This document shows positions 38,598-45,053 of a DNA stretch of 45,053 nt, in pieces. How positions within the stretch are numbered: position 1 is the first letter of the stretch; the number at the start of each line of letters is the position of its first letter. The notes under the pieces were generated by a model. The model was not told where the DNA came from. It saw only the letters and a list, made by a program, of their open reading frames with translations, and made no database searches. Source of the stretch: Elusimicrobiota bacterium (GTDB lineage: Bacteria > Elusimicrobiota > Elusimicrobia > UBA1565 > UBA9628); contig JACPOW010000042.1 of the NCBI GenBank assembly GCA_016191335.1, positions 1-45,053 of the forward strand, read 5' to 3'. A program made the position numbers and the translations under genes.

Positions 38598-39932
38598 ATG
38601 ACGGCCAAGGCTCCCGGCGTGCGCCTCAATCCCCCGTACCTCCACGGGGCCTTCCTGGCCCTCAACGCGATCTCCGACGCCTACTTCCTCGGCGACGGGC
38701 CGGACTGCATCCGCGCGAAAGGGGAGCAGATCCACGGCCGCCACGACCTGTTCTCGACCTTGATGTCGTGCAAGGGCGAGCACCGCATCCACTACACGGG
38801 GCTGAGCGTGTTCAACATCGCCGCGAACCTGGAGGGCGAGATCGCCGCGGGCCTCGAGCGCATCGGCCGGCGCGAGCACTGCGGCGCGGTGTTCATGGGC
38901 TCGGTGCCGATGTGCACGATCGCGGGGACCGATTACGACCGCATCGTGCGCCAGGTGTTCGCCGGCGGCTTCAAGCCCGCCTTCGTCGTGCCGCCCCAGA
39001 TCGGCCTGGCCGGGGACTGGCTCGACGGCTACTCCGCGGTGCTCGAGGCCATGGCCAAGGGCATGGACCTGGACGGCGTCGCGCCGAAGAAGAAGGCCGT
39101 GGCCGTCGTCGGCTACCTGATGGGGCGCAACGAGGGCGACCATCGCGGCAACGTCCGCGAGCTCCACCGCATCCTGCGCGCGCTGGGCCTCGACCCGGTC
39201 TCGACCTGGCTGTCGGGCGGCGACTACGAGTCCCTGCGCGCCGTGCGCGGCGCCGGGACGATCATCGCCTTCGGCCACGGCCGCAAGGCGGCGGCCATAC
39301 TGGGCAAGAGGCTGGGGGTCAAGGTCCTCGACTCCGAACTGCCCTTCGGACTGGCCGCGACGAAGCGTTTCGTCGAGGCTCTCGGCCGCGAGTTCGGCCG
39401 GGAGAAGGAGGCCGCGGCCTTCATCCGCGCCGAGCTCGGCGAGGTCGTCCCCGCTCTCGAGTGGGCGGTGCCCCACGCCTTCCTCGGCCGCCGCTTCGCC
39501 TACGTCGGCGACCCGCATTACGGGGCTCCCTTCGCCGAGATGATCGAGGAGCTCGGGGGGGAGCTCGCGGGGATGATCCTGCTCGGAGGCGAGCGGCATC
39601 TCCCGGCGCCGGCGCGCGCCGCGCTGTCGGCTCGCCCGCGGGTCGTCTTCGAGCCGATGCAGAACGACCTCGCGCGCGACTGGGCCGGCCTCAAGCGCAA
39701 GGACGCGGACGCGCTCGTGGCCACGACGATGGCCGTGGAATTCCTCAAGCCGGAGACGTCGTGGCTCGAGTTCGGCTATCCGTCGGACTACACGCACTTC
39801 CTCAAGGACGAGCCCTTCCTCGGGTTCCGGGGGGCGCTGGGCTTCTGCTCGCGGCTGGCCAACGAGGTGACCAAGGGCTTCTGCCAGGATTGGATGACCC
39901 CCGGGCAGCGGCGCGCCTCGGGCGGCGGCTGA
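38598..39932 (+). CDS. Nitrogenase-like component 1, D-type subunit (pair 5)
   Basis: 444 aa; ATG 38598 two bases after the previous stop, with GGGAGG upstream. C37 (GDGPDC), C58 (LMSC) and C106 (SVPMCTIAGTDYDRI), QIHGRHDLFSTLM, GDWLDGY, LMGRNEGDHRGN and LEFGYPSDYTHFL. Closest to the D subunits of pairs 1 and 4. Its partner is the 35916 K subunit, from which it is separated by the DAHP-synthase-like gene. A 106-base gap follows. Confidence 0.88.
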   Translation: MTAKAPGVRLNPPYLHGAFLALNAISDAYFLGDGPDCIRAKGEQIHGRHDLFSTLMSCKGEHRIHYTGLSVFNIAANLEGEIAAGLERIGRREHCGAVFMGSVPMCTIAGTDYDRIVRQVFAGGFKPAFVVPPQIGLAGDWLDGYSAVLEAMAKGMDLDGVAPKKKAVAVVGYLMGRNEGDHRGNVRELHRILRALGLDPVSTWLSGGDYESLRAVRGAGTIIAFGHGRKAAAILGKRLGVKVLDSELPFGLAATKRFVEALGREFGREKEAAAFIRAELGEVVPALEWAVPHAFLGRRFAYVGDPHYGAPFAEMIEELGGELAGMILLGGERHLPAPARAALSARPRVVFEPMQNDLARDWAGLKRKDADALVATTMAVEFLKPETSWLEFGYPSDYTHFLKDEPFLGFRGALGFCSRLANEVTKGFCQDWMTPGQRRASGGG

Positions 39933-39999
39933 GTGCCGACCGGGGCGCAGATGAGAATAGCCCGGCTCCGCCCGACGCGCTATCCTCTGTGGCAGCAGC

Positions 40000-40012
40000 G
40001 TTGCATTACACT
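40000..40012 (+). promoter_or_regulatory. GTTGCAT element upstream of the pair 6 unit
   Basis: GTTGCATTACACT, in the 106-base gap before the ATG at 40039. It shares GTTGCAT plus a following TA...T hexamer with the two elements of the 29371-29507 divergent region; motif-to-ATG distance equals that of the minus-strand copy (39 bases from motif start). It suggests an internal promoter, so genes from 40039 on may be a separate, co-regulated unit. Confidence 0.45.
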
Positions 40013-40038
40013 GAGGAGCTCGCCGATCCCGCGGTCCT

Positions 40039-41769
40039 ATGCTCGACAAAAATTCCGAGACTGAAGCGCCGCGATGCAACGGGACGGCCCGGCCCCCGCT
40101 CCGTCGTCTCGGCCGCGACGGCCTCGCCTACGCCCAGGAGCTGCTCGGCGGACCGCCCTCCGGCTGGTCCCTGGAGAAGGCCGCCCTGCGCGGGTCCGCG
40201 CTCGAGTTCTCCTTGGTCAAGGACTCGCGCCGCCTGGAGTTCCGGGCCGAGCGCGGCCCGGCCGGCGGGACGCGCCTCGACCGCCTCGGCCGCGGCGACG
40301 AACCGGCGGACGACGAGCGCGCGCTGGCGTCCGCCCTCGCCGCGGGGCTGGCCGCGACGGAGTTCGCCGGAGCGCTGGCGCGCCTGAGCCGGGACGCGCT
40401 GCACTACTGCGACTCCTCCGGCGGCTCGGTCCCGTCGCGCTTCGAGCGCTACTACCGCGTCGTGGACCACTCGGCGGGCTGGTGGAGGTTCGTCCATCCC
40501 GAGACCCGCTTCCTCGAGCAGGAGGTCCGCTTCGGGCGGCGCTACGCCCAGATCAGCCACGCGACGCTCGAGTGCAACCTCAACAACCCCAAGCTCGAGG
40601 TCGCGCCGCTGCGCTTCTTCGCCGGCGACGAGCGCCCGCGCTCGGCCGAGGGCGACTACTCGTACCACGACACGGACCTCGGCGAGGCGGACGTCGTCGG
40701 CGGACGGACGCAGGAGATCCTGGGCCAGGCGCTCGACAAGGTCGCCCGTGAGGAGAAGCCCGCCTTCATCCACCTGAAGACGACCTGCCTGCCCGAGCTC
40801 GTGGGGGACACCCCGGTCCCGTTCATGGCCCGCATCGAGTCCGAGCTGGGGGTGCCGGTGCTGTGGACCTCGAAGACGCACGACTCCGGCCCGGTGTACG
40901 AGGGGATGGTCGAGCGCCTCCTCGGCGAGATCGAGTTCTCGGCGGTCCGCGACCCCCGGGCCGTCCTGCTCGCCGGCGTCCCCTCGGCCCTGGCGCTCGA
41001 GGAGGCCGCGGAGCTGTGCGCCGAGGCGGGCCTGCGCGTGGCGGGCTCCGTGTTCCCGAACCTCGATTTCGACGCGTCCCCGGAGATGCGGTCCGCGAGC
41101 GCGGTCGTGTGGTACGACCCCGTGGGCTGGGCCAAGATCGACGACGGCGCGTTCCTGCGGCGCGGCCTGCGCGTCGTGCGCTTCCACCCGCCCTATGGCC
41201 TCGCCGGGACGCGCGCCTGGCTGCGGCGCATCGGCTCCGTGCTGGGCCTGGAGGGCGCGGGGGCCGGCGACCCTCCGTCCTTGCGCGCCGCCGCGGCCGA
41301 CTTCGAGGCGCTGGCCGTCCGGTGCCGGCGGCGCACCGTCGCGCTCGCGGGGGACGCGGCCGACGTCGAGCTGCTGACCTCGTCGGGACGCGCCTTCGGC
41401 TTCTCCGTCGCGGGGCTGCTCTGCGAGCTCGGCTTCAACGTGCGCTGCCTGGTCCATACGACGGCCCGGGGCGCGGCGGCGCGGGCGCTGGTCCGGCCGC
41501 GGACCGCCAGCGGGGCGGGGACCATCGAGTTCCGCCCGTTCTCGTCGCGCGCCGCGCTCGACCGGCAGCTCGGCCGGGGCGTCGACCTGGCCTTCACCCA
41601 CTTCAACCACGACCCGCGCCTCGAGGCGCACGGGCTGCGGGGCTTCAACGACCGCGCCTTCGAGCCCGGGCTCGACGGGCTGCTCCGGACCGGACGCGCG
41701 CTGCTCAGGCGGTGCGAGTCCCGTCCCTTCCCGCGCCATCGCGACGGGCTGGCGCCGTGGGCGTCATGA
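40039..41769 (+). CDS. Nitrogenase-like component 1, K-type subunit (pair 6)
   Basis: 576 aa from ATG 40039; the frame closes upstream at 40012 and no well-placed ribosome site is seen. Accessory domain about 27-118 (LAYAQELLGG, GWSLEKAALRG). C179 (ATLEC) and C250 (LKTTCLPELVGDT) match the K-type cysteines, with GDT replacing the usual GED/GDD. It lacks the GEHF and YSDIFFDWR motifs of pairs 1, 4 and 5. The most divergent K subunit, yet in the same K-then-D order. ATGA overlap with its D gene. Confidence 0.83.
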   Translation: MLDKNSETEAPRCNGTARPPLRRLGRDGLAYAQELLGGPPSGWSLEKAALRGSALEFSLVKDSRRLEFRAERGPAGGTRLDRLGRGDEPADDERALASALAAGLAATEFAGALARLSRDALHYCDSSGGSVPSRFERYYRVVDHSAGWWRFVHPETRFLEQEVRFGRRYAQISHATLECNLNNPKLEVAPLRFFAGDERPRSAEGDYSYHDTDLGEADVVGGRTQEILGQALDKVAREEKPAFIHLKTTCLPELVGDTPVPFMARIESELGVPVLWTSKTHDSGPVYEGMVERLLGEIEFSAVRDPRAVLLAGVPSALALEEAAELCAEAGLRVAGSVFPNLDFDASPEMRSASAVVWYDPVGWAKIDDGAFLRRGLRVVRFHPPYGLAGTRAWLRRIGSVLGLEGAGAGDPPSLRAAAADFEALAVRCRRRTVALAGDAADVELLTSSGRAFGFSVAGLLCELGFNVRCLVHTTARGAAARALVRPRTASGAGTIEFRPFSSRAALDRQLGRGVDLAFTHFNHDPRLEAHGLRGFNDRAFEPGLDGLLRTGRALLRRCESRPFPRHRDGLAPWAS

Positions 41770-42974
41770 CCACGGTCGAGGAGAGGGAGGAGGTCGTCCG
41801 CCTGCCGTTCCTCAACGGCGTCTACGTCGCCGTGGACGCGCTCTCCGACGCCTACCTCGTCGTGGACGGCCCGTACTGCGTCTTCACCAAAGCCGAGATG
41901 CAGTACTGCCACAACATCCGCTGCCGTCTGCTCCCGCCGGTCGGCCATCGCCGCATCGTGCACACCGGGCAGGTCCAGGACCGCGAGGAGGTCCGCAGCC
42001 TCTCCACCGACCGGAACGCCCAGGTCGACGCCGTCTTCGCGGGCGTCTGCGCACAGCCCGACGCGGGCATCGTGCTGTCGACGACCTTCGACTTCCACGA
42101 GCTCGTGGGCTTCCCGATGAAGGAGGTCGCGCGCCGTCACGCGCGGCCCGGCGGGCCGCTCACCTGCCACGTCCCGTCGCGCTCGCTCGGCGGCGGCTGG
42201 CTCGAGGGCTACGCGCGGACCTGCGAGGCGCTGGCCCGGAGCGTGGCCCTGCGCCCGGGGAAGCGCCGCAAGGGCTCCGTCGCGGTGGTCGGCTACCTGT
42301 TCGACCGCGACGAGCCCGACCACGCCGGCAACCTCCGGGAGCTGAAGCGGCTGCTGTCCGCCCTGGGCCTGCGCACGGAGTCGGTGTGGCTGTCCGGCGG
42401 AGGGCGCGCCGGGCTCGAGGCGGCGGAGCGCGCGGCCCTCATCGTCTCCTTGCCGTACGCCCGCGAGGCGGCCCGCGTCGTCGCCGGGCGCACCGGCGCG
42501 GCGCTCGTCGAGGCGGACCTCCCGCTCGGCCTCTCCGCCACCGACCGCTTCCTGCTCGCGGTCGGGGCCCGCTCCGGCCGCCGCCGCGAGGCCGCGTCGC
42601 TCGCCGCCGCGGAGAGCCGCTCCGCGGTGCGCGACACGCAGTCGCACGTGCTGCGCGTGATCGCCGGGAACGGCGCCGCGGTGCTGCAGGACGACCCGCA
42701 CCTCGACGCGCGCCTGCGCGAGCTGTGCGCGGAGCTGGGGATGGCCGTCGAGCCGCCGCCCGCCCCCGGCGCGGCGGACCGCCGCGTCCACTTCGCGCCG
42801 ACCGCGCAGGCCTTCCCGTCCGGGACACTGCACGTGCCGACCGGCTATCCGAACTACCTGGAGCACCCCGTGGCGGAGCGGCCGTTCCTGGGCTACGCCG
42901 GCTTCCGGCACCTCGTCGACCGCGTCGCCGCGCGCGTCCTCCTCGCCGAGACGCCCGAGGAGAGCCAGCCGTGA
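41766..42974 (+). CDS. Nitrogenase-like component 1, D-type subunit lacking one cluster cysteine (pair 6)
   Basis: 402 aa, the shortest D subunit. C38 (VDGPYC) is kept, but the second conserved cysteine (MC before the GTDYDRI-like segment) is gone: the region reads STTFDFHELVG. Extra cysteines occur after C38 (EMQYCHNIRC), which could substitute or bind something else. GGWLEGY, LFDRDEPDHAGN and PTGYPNYLEHPV follow D-type order. Overlaps the NifH-like gene as GTGA. Confidence 0.83.
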   Translation: MTTVEEREEVVRLPFLNGVYVAVDALSDAYLVVDGPYCVFTKAEMQYCHNIRCRLLPPVGHRRIVHTGQVQDREEVRSLSTDRNAQVDAVFAGVCAQPDAGIVLSTTFDFHELVGFPMKEVARRHARPGGPLTCHVPSRSLGGGWLEGYARTCEALARSVALRPGKRRKGSVAVVGYLFDRDEPDHAGNLRELKRLLSALGLRTESVWLSGGGRAGLEAAERAALIVSLPYAREAARVVAGRTGAALVEADLPLGLSATDRFLLAVGARSGRRREAASLAAAESRSAVRDTQSHVLRVIAGNGAAVLQDDPHLDARLRELCAELGMAVEPPPAPGAADRRVHFAPTAQAFPSGTLHVPTGYPNYLEHPVAERPFLGYAGFRHLVDRVAARVLLAETPEESQP

Positions 42975-43813
42975 AGGCCCGGCCCCTGACCATCGTCGTC
43001 TACGGGAAGGGCGGCGTGGGCAAATCCACCACCTGCGCGCATCTCGCGATGGCATTCGCCCGGGAGGGGCGCAAGGTGCTCCTGCTGGGCTGCGACCCCA
43101 AGGCCGACTCGTCGCTGCGCCTGCTCGGGGGCCGGCGCCCGCCGACCATCGTGGACATGGTGACGGGGCTCGAGGGCGAGGAGTTCCGCCGCCTGGTGAC
43201 GCGCAGCCGTCCCGGCCTGGACGTGCTGGAGACCGGCGGGCCGCCGCCGGGCCAGGGCTGCGGCGGCCGCAGCGTGGCCACCCTGTGCCAGTACCTCGAG
43301 GCGCACGCGCGCGAGCTGAGCGCCTACGACACCTTGATCTTCGACGTGCTCGGCGACCTCGTCTGCGGCGGCTTCGTCGCCCCGCTGCGCTTCGGCCTGG
43401 GCCGCGACGTGTACATCGTCTCCTCCGAGGAGACGGCGTCGCTGTTCGCCGCGAACAACATCGTCAAGGTGGCCTCCGCGCCCTACCACGAGGGGGTCTT
43501 CGTCGGCGGCATCATCTTCAACCTGCGCCAGAACGACGCGCGGCCCGAGCTGCTCGAGGCCTTCGCCGCCCGCCTCGGCGTCGGCGTCACGGCCGTCATC
43601 CCCCGCGACGAGGACATCCTCGACTCGGAGGAGCTCGGCCTCACCGTCTTCGAGCACGCGCCCAAGGGCGCGGCGGCCGCCCGCTTCCGCGCGCTGGCGG
43701 CGGCGATCCAGGCGCGGACGGGCGCGGTGCCCGGCGCCTCGGCGCGGGCGATGCCCCCCGACGAGTTCGCCGAGTTCACGCGCGGGCAGAGGATCTACAG
43801 GAGAGCGAAGTGA
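42971..43813 (+). CDS. NifH-type iron protein, divergent copy
   Basis: 280 aa from GTG 42971, with GAGGAG eight bases upstream. P-loop YGKGGVGKST (11-20), CDPKADSS (41-48), C97 (GQGCGGRSV) and C132 (LGDLVCGGF), the two cysteines that hold the cluster at the dimer interface. GCGGRS replaces the GCAGRG of the other three NifH domains here. MgATP hydrolysis coupled to one-electron transfer is the family role. Being coupled to pair 6, it may serve that pair. Confidence 0.92.
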   Translation: MKARPLTIVVYGKGGVGKSTTCAHLAMAFAREGRKVLLLGCDPKADSSLRLLGGRRPPTIVDMVTGLEGEEFRRLVTRSRPGLDVLETGGPPPGQGCGGRSVATLCQYLEAHARELSAYDTLIFDVLGDLVCGGFVAPLRFGLGRDVYIVSSEETASLFAANNIVKVASAPYHEGVFVGGIIFNLRQNDARPELLEAFAARLGVGVTAVIPRDEDILDSEELGLTVFEHAPKGAAAARFRALAAAIQARTGAVPGASARAMPPDEFAEFTRGQRIYRRAK

Positions 43814-44640
43814 GCATGGAAAACAACATCGTCGTGTTCGGGAAGGGCGGGATCGGCAAGTCCACCATCTCCTCGAACCTCAGCTCGGTCTACGCGCTGC
43901 AGGGCCTCAAGGTCCTGCACGTCGGCTGCGACCCCAAGCACGACAGCACGCTCGGGCTCGTCGACGGCGAGCTCATCGAGACCTTCATGGAGAAGTACTC
44001 CCGCATCTTCGGGGTGCGCGACCACGGCGAGCTCAAGGCGTCCGACCTCATCGTCAAGGGCCGCCTCGGCATCGACTGCGTCGAGGCCGGCGGCCCGGAG
44101 CCGGGCGTCGGCTGCGCGGGCCGGGGGATCTCCCTGATGCTCGAGGCGCTGCAGGACCTCGGCGTGCTGAAGGCCGGAGGCTACGACGCGCGCGTCTTCG
44201 ACGTCCTCGGCGACGTCGTCTGCGGCGGCTTCGCCGCGCCGCTGCGCAAGGGCTTCGCGGAGAAGATCGTCATCGTGGTCTCCGAGGAGCTGATGGCGCT
44301 GTACGCGGCCAACAACATCGCCAAGTCCGTGAAGACCTACTCCTCGAACGGCGTCTACCTCGCGGGCCTGGTGGCCAACCTCAAGGACGGCAAGGTCGAG
44401 CGCGAGAAGCTGGAGCGGTTCGCCGAGATCCTGGGCACCCGCATCCTGGAGTTCGTGCCCCGCGACCCGGCCGTGCGCAAGGCGGAGTTCGCCCGCAAGA
44501 ACACCGTCGTCGAGATGGCGCCGAAGAGCCCGTTCACGAAGAGCATCGAGTCCCTGGCGAAGAAGATCCTGGCGGTCCGCCGGGAGGACTGCCCGATCCC
44601 CACGCCGATGGACGACCGCCGGTTCTACAAGGGATGGTGA
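43810..44640 (+). CDS. NifH-type iron protein
   Basis: 276 aa. GTG at 43810 (GTGA overlap, AGGAG six bases upstream) is preferred over the ATG at 43816. GKGGIGKST (11-19), CDPKHDST (40-47), C102 (GVGCAGRG) and C138 (LGDVVCGGF), SSNGVYLAGLVANLKD, and a C-terminal PIPTPMDDRRFYKGW. Its sequence is close to the NifH half of the 19955 and 23636 fusions. It is the best candidate for the shared electron donor to the pairs that have no NifH of their own (1, 4, 5). Confidence 0.93.
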   Translation: MSMENNIVVFGKGGIGKSTISSNLSSVYALQGLKVLHVGCDPKHDSTLGLVDGELIETFMEKYSRIFGVRDHGELKASDLIVKGRLGIDCVEAGGPEPGVGCAGRGISLMLEALQDLGVLKAGGYDARVFDVLGDVVCGGFAAPLRKGFAEKIVIVVSEELMALYAANNIAKSVKTYSSNGVYLAGLVANLKDGKVEREKLERFAEILGTRILEFVPRDPAVRKAEFARKNTVVEMAPKSPFTKSIESLAKKILAVRREDCPIPTPMDDRRFYKGW

Positions 44641-44650
44641 GCGCGACGAC

Positions 44651-45053
44651 ATGACCGCTGTCCTCTACTACGGCGTCTTCGTGGGGCTGGCCTCGCTGAT
44701 CTCCTTCGAGGACTGGCGCACGCGCAAGATCCGCAACCGGCTGATCGCCGCGGGCCTGCTCGCCTGCGCGGCGGGCCTGCTGCTCCTCCTCGTCAACAGC
44801 CTGCTCGGCGCGCGCCACCTGCGCTTCGGGCCGCTGGGCGAGTACTCCCTGCCGCTGAGCTTCTACCCGAGGCTCGCGCTGCACGCCGTCCTGAGCCTCG
44901 CCGCGGGCGTCGGGTTCTGGCGCTGGGCGATCTGGCCGGCGGGGGACGCGAAGTTCTTCGCCCTGGCCGCGCTGTTCGCGGCGCTCATCGACCCGAACCT
45001 GCCCGGCTTCCCGCTGCTGCTGTTCCTGATCCTGCTCATCAACATCTTCGTGC
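44651..45053 (+). CDS. Prepilin-peptidase-like (A24) membrane protein, 3' end outside window
   Basis: ATG at 44651, open to the window end (134 codons seen). Hydrophobic segments at about 3-19, 32-52, 76-95 and 103-133. D21 in FEDWRTRKIRNRLI and D99 in PAGDAKFF fit the two catalytic aspartates of A24 aspartic peptidases (the second normally in GxGDxK). Family members cleave leader peptides of type IV prepilin-like proteins at the inner membrane. It may be an unrelated next gene, or process a peptide product of the cluster. Ten bases separate it from the NifH gene. Confidence 0.75.
   Translation, partial: MTAVLYYGVFVGLASLISFEDWRTRKIRNRLIAAGLLACAAGLLLLLVNSLLGARHLRFGPLGEYSLPLSFYPRLALHAVLSLAAGVGFWRWAIWPAGDAKFFALAALFAALIDPNLPGFPLLLFLILLINIFV

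Noticed and set aside
39940-39990. Possible terminator after the pair 5 D gene (ATAGC ... GCTAT)
   Set aside because: Stem is only 5 bp around a long GC-rich loop without a T-run; too weak to call.

Overview
The window is one dense, very GC-rich bacterial gene cluster of about 35 protein genes. Almost every neighbour pair overlaps by an ATGA, GTGA or TGATG junction, and the largest gap is under 140 bases. Nearly all of it is built from two protein superfamilies: nitrogenase-like proteins (six component-1 subunit pairs and four NifH-type reductase domains) and radical SAM (rSAM) enzymes (15 genes carrying 16 rSAM domains I count as functional, plus one degenerate domain). There is no rRNA, tRNA, CRISPR array, transposase or phage gene. 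From memory, surveys of groundwater Elusimicrobia reported a nitrogenase paralogue next to many rSAM genes. GC content and content here fit that, but nothing in the window proves the taxon.

Layout. Bases 1-8521 (+): seven rSAM genes, the first cut by the window edge, the second a cobalamin-binding type with a degenerate second barrel, the third a tandem double rSAM. Bases 8522-8651: convergent gap with a 23-bp stem-loop. Bases 8652-29370 (-): one long operon read right to left. It begins with an rSAM and a RidA-like protein, then a secreted haem/beta-propeller protein, NifH-K fusion + D (pair 3), NifH-K fusion + D (pair 2), a 154-aa unknown, an rSAM, K + D (pair 1), an rSAM, a 25-codon small ORF, a ferredoxin-carbamoyltransferase-rSAM fusion, and a last rSAM. 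Bases 29371-29507: divergent control region. Bases 29508-45053 (+): a SPASM rSAM, K + D (pair 4), two rSAMs, K - DAHP synthase - D (pair 5), K + D (pair 6), two separate NifH genes and the start of an A24 prepilin-peptidase-like membrane protein.

Terms used. K-type is the long component-1 subunit, usually with an N-terminal accessory domain. D-type is the short one; K always precedes D in transcription order. A-type rSAM has a C-terminal set of four cysteines (PxC, then CxxCx5C) suited to one auxiliary FeS cluster. B-type rSAM has a VDTDGxVY segment but no auxiliary cysteines.

How they may work together (inference). NifH-type ATPases would pass electrons to K-D heterodimers, each holding an FeS cluster between two conserved cysteines per subunit, to carry out difficult reductions. 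The rSAM enzymes, carbamoyltransferase, RidA and DAHP-synthase-like protein would build or tailor the substrate. FeMo-cofactor genes (nifB, nifV) are absent, so true nitrogen fixation is unlikely. A cofactor, an aromatic or tetrapyrrole-like metabolite, or a modified peptide are all possible products; the sequence does not decide.
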